Positions 51,166-58,592 of a stretch of DNA of 64,000 bases are shown here, piece after piece. How positions within the stretch are numbered: position 1 is the stretch's first letter; each line of letters opens with the position of its first letter. The position numbers were made by a program, and so were the translations under genes. Below the pieces are notes generated by a model. It had not been told where the DNA came from, ran no database searches, and saw only the letters and a program-made list of their open reading frames with translations. Source of the DNA: Alphaproteobacteria bacterium LSUCC0396 (GTDB taxonomy: Bacteria; Pseudomonadota; Alphaproteobacteria; Puniceispirillales; Puniceispirillaceae); contig CP166131.1 of assembly GCA_041228345.1 (NCBI GenBank), forward strand, positions 558,001-622,000, read 5' to 3'.

Positions 51166-51329
51166 TCATCATGCCTCCAAAGCTAGTTTCAGCAACCATC
51201 ACCCGTTCTTTTGGCCATTTCCCGAGCGTCAGCCGGTAAAATAATCGCCTTAGTGACTGTCCTTGATTGACGCCAGCTTGACAAGGTGGATTGATAGAGG
51301 CTCAAAAAAAGCGATCAAGCGAGGAAAAC

Positions 51330-51738
51330 ATGAAGTTAAAGCTGCATCACATTAATCTATCGACCAACAATGTTCCTGGCATGGATCAGTTTTACCGTGA
51401 TGTTTTGGGGCTTAAAACCGAAACCGAAGGCCTGCCCGTTCTGGAAAAAAAAGAAAGGCTATGATGGCGATGTTGCGTTTGTTTCCGACGGTCATATCCA
51501 AACGCATCTCGCGCAAAAGGATCTTAATGTCAGGTTTCGCACTGGCCATATCGTCAATCCACTCGAGCGCGGTCATATTGCCTATCGCACCGATGATCTG
51601 GACGCTTTTAAGGCGCATCTAATCGCCAAGGGCATTGCCTTTTCCGACTGGGGCGAGACGGCAGTTGCCGGCTGGCAGCAGATTTTCTTTTATGACCCTG
51701 ACGGCAATATCATTGAGGTTCATGAGGTCGGATCATAA
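51330..51738 (+). pseudogene. VOC/glyoxalase-fold protein, frame broken at an A8 run
   Basis: A frame from the ATG at 51330 (GAGGA upstream) gives Leu-His-His-Ile-Asn-Leu-Ser-Thr-Asn-Asn and Gln-Phe-Tyr-Arg-Asp-Val-Leu-Gly-Leu, the first repeat of a vicinal-oxygen-chelate domain, and stops at about 51456. The second half, from Gly-Tyr-Asp-Gly-Asp-Val-Ala to Phe-Phe-Tyr-Asp-Pro-Asp-Gly-Asn-Ile-Ile-Glu-Val, is in another frame. Reading the run at 51444-51451 as seven A instead of eight joins them into one 135-aa protein with metal-ligand candidates His (start) and Glu (end). Sequence error, a null allele and transcript slippage all fit. Confidence 0.85.
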
Positions 51739-51765
51739 CCGCGTGGCCGCGCCATGCACCGCCGA

Positions 51766-52242
51766 TTACCCAGCTAGAACTGCAAAGCCAAGCCCGATTG
51801 AAACACCAAAAAGTGAGTGCATCATCAACGCCAACGCACAAACAAGCGGCGGGTTCGGCGTCAGGCGCGCCATTATCCCTTTGCCAAGACAGGGCAGGAA
51901 AAACAGCCATGGCACTAACACGCTGATCACGCCAAAGACCAACCCACCAAGAAATCCGGCGTCAAAAATATTGCGATCCAATAACCATGCAAAAACTGCC
52001 GCATAGCCGATTGCAACGCCATAGTGAACCGCCCAGCCAAGCGCCAATTCATGGCGGCGCTCTGGCCTTGCTTCAAGATCACGGGCAATTAACTGACCAT
52101 TGGTCATTAAACCAAGACTCCAGCGCCCAACCAATGCCCAATTGCTCGGTGGAATGGCCGTCAATTTCTGAAAAATACGTTGCCATAGATCAAAAATGAC
52201 ACAAGCGGCAATGCCCACAATGACAAATTGGAAACTCAACAT
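51766..52242 (-). CDS. DUF2938 family membrane protein
   Basis: The protein has four hydrophobic segments and conserved pieces Ser-Asn-Trp-Ala-Leu-Val-Gly-Arg-Trp near 30-38, Gly-Trp-Ala-Val-His-Tyr-Gly near 68-74 and Leu-Pro-Cys-Leu-Gly-Lys-Gly near 118, which I associate with DUF2938. Function is unknown. The start is uncertain: ATGs at 52242, 52257 and 52299 are in frame, and 52242 is chosen because the protein then begins at the first membrane helix. It converges on the VOC gene with a 27-bp gap. Confidence 0.75.
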   Translation of the reverse strand: MLSFQFVIVGIAACVIFDLWQRIFQKLTAIPPSNWALVGRWSLGLMTNGQLIARDLEARPERRHELALGWAVHYGVAIGYAAVFAWLLDRNIFDAGFLGGLVFGVISVLVPWLFFLPCLGKGIMARLTPNPPLVCALALMMHSLFGVSIGLGFAVLAG

Positions 52243-52601
52243 AACGGCATCTCTCATTTCAGCATTTTTTACTGGCCAGATTTGGTGCGGCGGTGACATT
52301 TTAACAATAACGGCCGGAAAGGATATCCTTTAAACCATGACAATCATGCGGCCAGCTTCAACCATAGCCAGCTTCAACTATAGCCAGCATCATGGGCAAA
52401 AGACAGCAGAGAAAAGATCAAGCATTTGGGCAGATTTTATCATCCGGTCACTGCTGGCTTCATTTCGCCGACATCCTCTCAGTTTCGTCATTACCGGGTC
52501 ACAGGACTTGATCGGCACTCTTGCCTTGTCTAGGCTGGTGATGCTGCGCTGCATTCGGACAAGCGCTGAAACCCACACAACCGCTTATGAGGTTTACCAC
52601 C
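52243..52601. other. 359-bp region without a supported gene
   Basis: The stretch separates the DUF2938 and XRE genes, which are divergent. It has a tandem repeat of a short unit (GGCCAGCTTCAACCATAGCC and a near copy, about 52350-52390). Open frames on both strands lack family resemblance and good ribosome binding sites. Promoters for both genes should lie here. Confidence 0.4.
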
Positions 52602-52976
52602 ATGCCGCATCGGACAATCTTTCATGCAAATGAAGAAGACACCACCCTTGGCGGCCGCATTTCGATGGCGCGCGAAGCCTCTGGCCTTAGCGTTGCAGAT
52701 GTCGTCAAACGCCTCGGGGTGAGGGCGGCAACCTATGAGGCGTGGGAGGCTGACCGGTCCGAGCCACGGGCGAACAAGCTTGTTGCGCTGGCTGGCATTT
52801 TGAATATTTCGCCGCCCTATCTTTTAAGCGGGCTTGGCAGGCAGCCTGTCGGCAATGATGCAGTTGGCCGGAAAATACAGCGGCTAACGGCGCAGATTGA
52901 ACAGCTGGAGCAAAGCTTGAAAGCCGCAACAAGCAGTCTACGTCAAATCAAGAAATCGGTTGCCAAGTTGAAATGA
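52602..52976 (+). CDS. XRE-family helix-turn-helix protein with C-terminal coiled coil
   Basis: A 124-aa protein. Residues 17-75 form a Cro/C1-type domain (Leu-Gly-Gly-Arg-Ile-Ser-Met-Ala-Arg-Glu, Val-Ala-Asp-Val-Val-Lys-Arg-Leu-Gly-Val, Tyr-Glu-Ala-Trp-Glu, Arg-Ala-Asn-Lys-Leu-Val-Ala-Leu-Ala). The last 35 residues are a likely coiled coil with Leu and Ile at heptad spacing. The start at 52602 has GAGG upstream. No toxin or phage gene is adjacent, so it is probably a stand-alone regulator. Confidence 0.88.
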   Translation: MPHRTIFHANEEDTTLGGRISMAREASGLSVADVVKRLGVRAATYEAWEADRSEPRANKLVALAGILNISPPYLLSGLGRQPVGNDAVGRKIQRLTAQIEQLEQSLKAATSSLRQIKKSVAKLK

Positions 52977-53174
52977 CCAAGATTGACCTTGGGCTGAAAA
53001 CTGGCAGCAAACTGGTACTTATCATCCAACAACAGGTTGCTGCCGACTGAACATTCACGCAAAAACCGTCCCAAAGCGACAGGCCCCTGCATTAACATAT
53101 TGATGGCAACAGGTAAAATGCTCTAGCTTGGCGGTCTATTATTTATCGTTTGTTACAAAGGATCGAGACACATC

Positions 53175-53882
53175 ATGGATATTGCAGGTAAAAAAGCCAT
53201 TGTTATCGGGGGTACGTCGGGCATTGGCCTAGCGGCGAGCCTTATGCTTGTTGAGAAGGGCGCAGAAGTTGTTGCCGTGAGCCGTGACCCAAGCAAGGCT
53301 GGCAACGTTCCCGCTGGCATTCGCCTTGCTGCACTGGACACGCGTGATGGCGAAGCGGTTGAGGCCTTTTTCAATGCTGAAGGTGATATCGACATTCTGG
53401 TGAATTCAGCCACTGGCGGCTCACGCGCTTTTGGCCCGTTTATGGAAATGGACGTAAAGGGGTTTCGGGGCTCGTTCGACAAATTATGGGGCTATGCCAA
53501 CGTCGTCCGCTATGGCGCATCGCATGTTCGTGATAATGGCAGCATTGTTCTTGTCAGTGGCAGCCCTGCCCGCAAGCCAAAGCCGGGGCAGATCGCTTTG
53601 TCTGCCGTTGGTGGTGCCGTTGAGGCCTTTACCCGTGCAATCGCCGCGGAAATCGCTCCAAAGCGGGTTAATGTTGTCTCACCGGGCATTATTGACACGC
53701 CAATGGTGGCGTTGAGTGGTGATGACCGCAACAAGCATTATCAGAATGTCACCAAGACCCACTTGATCGACCGGGCCGGCTTGCCAGCCGAGGTTGCATC
53801 AGCGATCATCTTTGCGATTGAGAATGATTTTATTACTGGCACAACAATTGATGTTGATGGGGGCTGGCTAGTTGCGCAATAA
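53175..53882 (+). CDS. SDR-fold oxidoreductase lacking the canonical catalytic Tyr and Lys
   Basis: The 235-aa protein has the Gly-Gly-Thr-Ser-Gly-Ile-Gly nucleotide motif at 12-18 and ends Ile-Asp-Val-Asp-Gly-Gly-Trp, so the fold is clearly SDR. At the YxxxK position it has Leu142 and Gly146 (Ile-Ala-Leu-Ser-Ala-Val-Gly-Gly-Ala-Val-Glu-Ala-Phe), while a Ser-Gly-Ser is kept near 128-130. I recall an SDR subgroup with the same loss, so this may be a lineage feature rather than decay. Its chemistry or binding role is unclear. Confidence 0.85.
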   Translation: MDIAGKKAIVIGGTSGIGLAASLMLVEKGAEVVAVSRDPSKAGNVPAGIRLAALDTRDGEAVEAFFNAEGDIDILVNSATGGSRAFGPFMEMDVKGFRGSFDKLWGYANVVRYGASHVRDNGSIVLVSGSPARKPKPGQIALSAVGGAVEAFTRAIAAEIAPKRVNVVSPGIIDTPMVALSGDDRNKHYQNVTKTHLIDRAGLPAEVASAIIFAIENDFITGTTIDVDGGWLVAQ

Positions 53883-53992
53883 ACGCGCCTAAATCAGACC
53901 GATAGAAACTGTTCCAACCCCAATAATTTGTTCGGGCAATTTGTTTGGGCACATGATTCAAGCAAAGAGACCCAGCAAAAGGGCGGCTCAGC

Positions 53993-54217
53993 ATGGACCG
54001 ACAAAAATGGCTTGAATGGACCGGGGTTGGAACGGCGATCATATATTCGATGTTGATCGCACTGAATATGGGCTACCAAGTTCTCGGCTTTTTCTTGCTG
54101 TTTCTCTCGGCCGTCCTCATTGGCTTATGGGCCCATTTTGGCAAGCACCGCGGCATTTTGTTCCTACAGTTATTTTATGCAACCGCAGGATTAATCGGTA
54201 TGGTACGCTGGTTTTAG
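53993..54217 (+). CDS. small membrane hypothetical protein
   Basis: A 74-aa protein with three hydrophobic segments (about 10-28, 30-46, 51-70) and a conserved-looking start Trp-Leu-Glu-Trp-Thr-Gly and Leu-Asn-Met-Gly-Tyr in the first loop. It resembles small families related to nicotinamide-type transporters, but I cannot name it with confidence. The reading frame is clean and the next gene starts 144 bp later. Confidence 0.6.
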   Translation: MDRQKWLEWTGVGTAIIYSMLIALNMGYQVLGFFLLFLSAVLIGLWAHFGKHRGILFLQLFYATAGLIGMVRWF

Positions 54218-54361
54218 ATGTTATTTTATTGTTTTGAGCGTCGCGTCTGAGGCTGCAACTGTTTAACGTCGCCTTTTAGAAGTCATGTCACCTTTTAGAA
54301 TTCACCAAATCCTCACGTACCAAAGATTAATATTCAAAAAACCCCGAGAGCTTTGACGTAG

Positions 54362-54946
54362 ATGCGAGAACGTTTCGTAAATCTGTGCCTGCATTGGTCG
54401 ACGCTGGTATTCATTGCCTATATTTCCCTCGCGGCAATTCAGATCCTGATCATTATGCCGATCGAGCAAGCAATTATTGGACATAATGTCACACTGGTCA
54501 GCCTGCTCTATTTACCGCATGCGGTGCGTGTCTTGGCGGCGTGGCTGATCGGCCCGCGCGCAATTTTTGTCCTTATTCCCGCCTCCCTAATTGTTTCGCT
54601 AGCCAATCAGGCAGATATCAGCGTGTTAACACAAGCCGACATCGTCATTCCGCTGGTTGGCGCGTTGTGCGCCCCGGTCGCACTTGAATTAATGCGTATT
54701 GTTAAAATCGATGTTTACCCGAATCAAAAAGGCGTCATCAGTTGGCGCACATTGGCATTTGCTGGGTTGTTAAGCTCGATTCTCAACTCTTTTTTCTCGA
54801 CCTTTTTTATGGAAGGTCGCTTCCCTCTCGAGGATACGTTTGACATTCTAACGCGTTTCATCGTTGGTGATGTTATGGGACTTGTGGTAGTGTTAGTGGT
54901 ATTGGTAGTAATATTAAAACTAGTTAGGAGAATTGGACGTGTCTAA
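54362..54946 (+). CDS. integral membrane hypothetical protein coupled to a winged-helix gene
   Basis: A 194-aa protein with about five hydrophobic segments. The motif Leu-Pro-His-Ala-Val-Arg-Val-Leu-Ala-Ala-Trp-Leu-Ile-Gly-Pro near 52-66 is reminiscent of the membrane sensor region of MASE-type domains, which often precede signalling outputs. The gene overlaps the following winged-helix gene by eight bases, so the two are translated together. A membrane sensor with a separate DNA-binding partner is a reasonable inference. Function unknown. Confidence 0.65.
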   Translation: MRERFVNLCLHWSTLVFIAYISLAAIQILIIMPIEQAIIGHNVTLVSLLYLPHAVRVLAAWLIGPRAIFVLIPASLIVSLANQADISVLTQADIVIPLVGALCAPVALELMRIVKIDVYPNQKGVISWRTLAFAGLLSSILNSFFSTFFMEGRFPLEDTFDILTRFIVGDVMGLVVVLVVLVVILKLVRRIGRV

Positions 54947-55226
54947 CCGCCTTGTGTTTGCACGTTTGTTGGAAACCATTACCGACATGGAAAAAGATGT
55001 TGGCTTAGCCGACTTCACCGCAAACGAACAGCAGGTCTATGCAGCGGTCGTATTGTTGTCTAATGATACTAATACACCGGTATCGATACATGACATCCGC
55101 GCGCACTACCTTGTTCGCAACATCCCGATGCCAACCGTTTATCGATCCTTTAACCGGTTGATCAGCGGCGACAAAATCGCCCATATTGGCGGCGAGCGTT
55201 CAGGGCTTTATGCCGTTACCGCCTAG
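54939..55226 (+). CDS. winged-helix (MarR-like) DNA-binding protein, GTG start
   Basis: A 95-aa protein with helix-rich N-terminus, Asn-Glu-Gln-Gln-Val-Tyr-Ala-Ala-Val-Val near 24-33, a recognition helix Met-Pro-Thr-Val-Tyr-Arg-Ser-Phe-Asn-Arg-Leu and a wing Ile-Gly-Gly-Glu-Arg-Ser-Gly-Leu-Tyr. The GTG at 54939 is chosen because AGGAG is eight bases upstream; a TTG two codons earlier is also possible. The start lies inside the end of the membrane protein gene. Confidence 0.75.
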   Translation: MSNRLVFARLLETITDMEKDVGLADFTANEQQVYAAVVLLSNDTNTPVSIHDIRAHYLVRNIPMPTVYRSFNRLISGDKIAHIGGERSGLYAVTA

Positions 55227-55268
55227 CGGTGTGCTAGGCCTATTTCCTGCTGGCGTTAGCGCCATTGG

Positions 55269-55520
55269 CTAGGCCAGAACCCACATACTGCTAATCGTTA
55301 TGGCGGCGCCAATAACGGCACCGATCAGCATTGTGATGATAGTGCCTGATAGCGCGGGCCTGACGAATGCTGTGGGGTTGGTGACCCACAGAAGTTTTTT
55401 AGGCTTAGATTTTCGTGCCAGGGTGCTTTCGAACAGGGCTTTATCGGTGAACGCAGTGATCTCTGCTTCGCTTAAGCCGATTGGTTTTTGCACGCCCGAA
55501 TCCATACAAGAAGTGACCAT
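55269..55520 (-). CDS. small tail-anchored hypothetical protein
   Basis: An 83-aa reading frame with a soluble part and one C-terminal hydrophobic helix (about 58-80) after a basic Ala-Arg-Lys-Ser-Lys-Pro-Lys-Lys stretch. It is convergent with the winged-helix gene. No good ribosome binding site is seen and an opposite-strand frame covers most of it; the charged-then-hydrophobic layout makes the minus-strand frame the better choice. Confidence 0.45.
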   Translation of the reverse strand: MVTSCMDSGVQKPIGLSEAEITAFTDKALFESTLARKSKPKKLLWVTNPTAFVRPALSGTIITMLIGAVIGAAITISSMWVLA

Positions 55521-55660
55521 CCATCAAGAGGCACTAACCCCCCAATAGGTCGCCTATTTTGCCGCTGGTTAACCTTTTTCACCAAATCAGTACGATAAAT
55601 CAGGCGGGCCACTCGGGGCGGGCAATCGGGGGGTAATAAAATCGGCAAAATCGCAAATGC

Positions 55661-56599
55661 CTATGCTGGCGCGTCCGCCGGTGTAACGACATAGCCTAAA
55701 ACCGGAAAATGCACCGCGATTTCCCCAACCTCGTCATGCTGATGATCAATTGAAACCCGCATCTGGTCGCAATAGCGCAGGCGGCCAATAACGTCAGGGT
55801 CGGCAGTGTTGCCCTTGGGCCTTATCCGGACAGTCTGGCCAACGGCAAATCCGCCGCCTCCATTCATGATGCCGATTGGCGATTGCGGCGTGGCCGCCTT
55901 GGCAATGGCCAGCGCATCAATGGCATCTAAATTTTCTGACACGCCCTCACCGCACGCGGCAAGACCTGCCTCTACCGCGCACAAGGCCGGATAATGCGAC
56001 AGCATCTCGCCGCCGCCATCCCAACGCCCCCGCAGAAACCAGCAAATATATGCAAGTGACGCATCGCCATAGCAGGGCTGCTGCCCACCAAGGTAGATAC
56101 CGTTTCCGGCTGCCAGCTGTGCATCAGCCAGCCGCAATGCGGCATGCATCTCAGAAATCACCGAAGGCAGGCTAGCGCGCAGTCCGGCCTCGGTCCAATT
56201 TTGCTCAAAATATAGCGATCCACGATCACGGATGAAGTCATCGGGCACCTGACCTAGCGCATTGGTCAGAACAATACGCACCGCCAAATCAAACAATGTG
56301 GTCTCGGCCCAAGCGCTGATCATCATCGCCATGCCAAATGTCTGGTCCGGGAACAGGCGCGCTGGCTGGCCTGACTGTTCGATGGCAAGCGCGATATTCT
56401 GACTATCGCAATAGATATCAGCCCCGATCTGCAAAACCGGCGTCCGCCGATAACCGGCAGTCAGCGGCATTAACAGCGGCTTTGGCGGCAATCGCGGGAT
56501 TTCAACCGACTGCCAGCTTGCCTTGGCGATGCCGAGCGCCAACCGCACCTTGTGCGCGACCGGCGATTGCGGATAATGATGCAAGATAAGCGATGCCAA
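55661..56599 (-). CDS. glutathione S-transferase-like protein with extra C-terminal domain
   Basis: The 312-aa protein begins with a thioredoxin-like domain (Ile-Leu-His-His-Tyr-Pro-Gln-Ser-Pro-Val-Ala-His-Lys-Val-Arg, then Arg-Arg-Thr-Pro-Val-Leu-Gln and Asp-Ser-Gln-Asn-Ile-Ala). A helical GST domain follows to about residue 225. The last 85 residues form a separate domain with Gly-Gly-Gly-Gly-Phe-Ala-Val-Gly-Gln-Thr-Val-Arg-Ile, a beta-rich pattern. Most GSTs lack this addition. A TTG start at 56599 is proposed, with AAGGGGGG upstream; the longer frame adds unrelated residues. Confidence 0.75.
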   Translation of the reverse strand: MASLILHHYPQSPVAHKVRLALGIAKASWQSVEIPRLPPKPLLMPLTAGYRRTPVLQIGADIYCDSQNIALAIEQSGQPARLFPDQTFGMAMMISAWAETTLFDLAVRIVLTNALGQVPDDFIRDRGSLYFEQNWTEAGLRASLPSVISEMHAALRLADAQLAAGNGIYLGGQQPCYGDASLAYICWFLRGRWDGGGEMLSHYPALCAVEAGLAACGEGVSENLDAIDALAIAKAATPQSPIGIMNGGGGFAVGQTVRIRPKGNTADPDVIGRLRYCDQMRVSIDHQHDEVGEIAVHFPVLGYVVTPADAPA

Positions 56600-56895
56600 A
56601 GCCAAGGCCCCCCTTTTTTTCAATGAGCAGCTGCCCACGGCCGAAGATCGACAGCATAGCAAGCAATGACGAGGCGGCAAGCGCCACCCGCCGGCACGAA
56701 AACCTATCGCTAAAGTCCCAAGAAATACATCTTTTTCAGCGCAACAATGCTAAGCTTAAATTTGCGCTTTTTATTGATTAAACTTTATGTTTTACTCCCG
56801 CCACTTGGGTGAGACTTCTAGTCCCAAAAAATCATATCCACGTTGCAAATATCGCGACTTAACGTTGGAAACGAGCCAGAAAGAGTGCCGCTCTC

Positions 56896-57393
56896 ATGTC
56901 TATTAACCAAAAGATTGTTAGTGATTTTATCAAAAATAAAATCGAATTTGTTACCACCGTCCCTTGCAAGCAATTAGCCGGTGTCATTGACGAGATTGAA
57001 GCCTCAAAGGATATCTTTCATATTCCGTCAAACAAAGAAGATGAAGGCATGGGGCTATGCGCTGGTGCCTATATGGGCGGCAAGCGTTCAGCGATCATTA
57101 TGCAGAACACCGCAATTGGCGTTACCATCAACACGCTGGTAACATTGATCCAATATTATAATATCCCGCTGCCAATGCTGATCAGCTATCGCGGCGAAAT
57201 TGGCGAGCCGGTTGCCTGTCAGGTCGAAATGGCAGTTCACACCAAGGCCTTGTTGAACCAGTTGAACATCCCGACCTATCATTTCCATGAGCAACGCGAT
57301 GCGGATGAGCTGGATGGTATTTTGAACCACAGCTTCATGGCGAAAAAGCCTGTTGCCATTCTTACCGATGCCAGCTTTTGGCAGGGAGCATAA
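56896..57393 (+). CDS. comD: sulfopyruvate decarboxylase subunit alpha-like (ComD)
   Basis: The 165-aa protein is the N-terminal half of a split TPP-dependent decarboxylase. It has the thiamine-activating Glu in Asn-Lys-Glu-Asp-Glu-Gly-Met-Gly-Leu-Cys-Ala-Gly-Ala near 46-58, and Gln-Asn-Thr-Ala-Ile-Gly and Ser-Tyr-Arg-Gly-Glu, which match ComD. With the next gene it would turn sulfopyruvate into sulfoacetaldehyde. In methanogens this serves coenzyme M synthesis; in some marine bacteria it serves sulfonate breakdown. Phosphonopyruvate decarboxylase is the close alternative. Neither xsc nor sulfolactate dehydrogenase genes lie within the window. Confidence 0.8.
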   Translation: MSINQKIVSDFIKNKIEFVTTVPCKQLAGVIDEIEASKDIFHIPSNKEDEGMGLCAGAYMGGKRSAIIMQNTAIGVTINTLVTLIQYYNIPLPMLISYRGEIGEPVACQVEMAVHTKALLNQLNIPTYHFHEQRDADELDGILNHSFMAKKPVAILTDASFWQGA

Positions 57394-57396
57394 TCG

Positions 57397-57960
57397 ATGA
57401 TTAGAAGCGAAGTTCTGAAAACACTGATCCCGATCATTTCTGATCAGTTGGTTGTATCCAACATCGGCCTGCCATCACAAGAACTGCATCTGCTTGATGA
57501 CCAGCCAACCAATTTCTATATGCTTGGCACCATGGGGCTCGCCTCATCAATCGGTCTTGGCCTCGCGCTGGCACAAAAGGCCAAGGTGATTTCCATTGAT
57601 GGTGATGGTTCGGTTCTGACCAATTTTGGCACATTGCCAACAATTGCGAATAATCCGGCCGATAATTTCATTCTGCTGATCATTGATAATGGCAGCTATG
57701 GCTCAACCGGTGACCAGCCAACCTATGCCGGTATGAAGACGTCGCTGGCAAAGGTTGCCACCGCTTGTGGATGCGAGAATGTTGTCGAATGCAGCGCCGA
57801 AGACACCGCCGCCGCCGTTCAGGCAGCATTAGATGGTGATAAAATGACCATCATTGTCAGCAAATGCGAGTCCGGCAACATCAAGGTGCCGGTCATCGAG
57901 ATGGACGCCCCAGTAATCCGCCATCGCTTTATGGCCGAAGTCAGCCGCCGCAACGCATAA
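57397..57960 (+). CDS. comE: sulfopyruvate decarboxylase subunit beta-like (ComE)
   Basis: The 187-aa C-terminal half of the TPP enzyme begins three bases after the comD stop. It has the pyrophosphate-binding motif Gly-Asp-Gly-Ser at 69-72 with the matching Asn98 (Ile-Ile-Asp-Asn-Gly-Ser-Tyr-Gly-Ser-Thr-Gly-Asp-Gln-Pro), and Leu-Gly-Thr-Met-Gly-Leu-Ala-Ser near 43-50. The split into two subunits is usual for sulfopyruvate decarboxylase, while phosphonopyruvate decarboxylases are often one chain, which favours ComDE. Substrate needs testing by comparison with characterised enzymes. Confidence 0.82.
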   Translation: MIRSEVLKTLIPIISDQLVVSNIGLPSQELHLLDDQPTNFYMLGTMGLASSIGLGLALAQKAKVISIDGDGSVLTNFGTLPTIANNPADNFILLIIDNGSYGSTGDQPTYAGMKTSLAKVATACGCENVVECSAEDTAAAVQAALDGDKMTIIVSKCESGNIKVPVIEMDAPVIRHRFMAEVSRRNA

Positions 57961-58016
57961 TGATGATAATTGTCCCGGCCACCCCTAAAAAGCCCACACC
58001 AAAACAGCCCCGGCTA

Positions 58017-58592
58017 ATGTCAAAGCTGTTTCGGCGGTTAGTGGTGCTGGCCGGGCTGATCATCACCATGATTTTTACCGCCAGCCTGCCTGCAACGGCA
58101 GATGACGGCCGCTTTGACGGAACAGTGATTTTCCTGCGCCACGCATTGGCACCGGGCAATGGTGATCCGTATAATTTCAATCTGAAAGACTGCAAGACGC
58201 AGCGCAACCTTGACGAAACTGGCCGGCGCCAAGCACGCGCGATCGGCAAACGTATCGCCGTGGCCAATCTGAAACTTGCCGGCATCTATTCCAGCGAATG
58301 GTGCCGGTGTCTTGAAACTGCATTATTGCTTGATCTTGGCGCGGTTACGCCCTTTAGCGGGTTAAATTCCTTTTATGAGAACCACGCCCCGCGTGAGGCA
58401 ACATTGGCCTCATTAGAGGCCAAGCTTGCCAGCCTACCCCGTGATGGCGCGCCGGTGATTATGGTTACGCATTATGTAACGATACAAGCGATCACCATGC
58501 AATCTGTGCCGTCGGGCGGTGCTGTTCTGTATGATCTGAAAACCGGCTATGCGCGTGAATTATCGCTATCGGCTTTTTCCAGCGCTGATTAA
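58017..58592 (+). CDS. exported histidine phosphatase superfamily protein
   Basis: The phosphoglycerate-mutase-like fold is shown by Val-Ile-Phe-Leu-Arg-His-Ala near 41-47 (phospho-acceptor His) and later Ile-Met-Val-Thr-His-Tyr with the second His. Ser-Ser-Glu-Trp-Cys-Arg-Cys-Leu-Glu-Thr-Ala is near 95. The start at 58017 gives a clear signal peptide (basic start, hydrophobic core, Ala-Thr-Ala at about 25-27), so it is probably periplasmic. An ATG at 57963, just after the comE stop, would add 18 residues. Ends overlap the convergent DUF3422 gene by four bases. Substrate unknown. Confidence 0.82.
   Translation: MSKLFRRLVVLAGLIITMIFTASLPATADDGRFDGTVIFLRHALAPGNGDPYNFNLKDCKTQRNLDETGRRQARAIGKRIAVANLKLAGIYSSEWCRCLETALLLDLGAVTPFSGLNSFYENHAPREATLASLEAKLASLPRDGAPVIMVTHYVTIQAITMQSVPSGGAVLYDLKTGYARELSLSAFSSAD

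Noticed and set aside
52337-52633. 98-aa plus-strand frame before the XRE gene
   Set aside because: No ribosome binding site, no family resemblance, and it overlaps the start of the XRE gene in another frame.
55300-55548. 82-aa plus-strand frame opposite 55269-55520
   Set aside because: The minus-strand frame has a clear charged region and membrane helix; the plus-strand frame has neither a pattern nor a good ribosome binding site.
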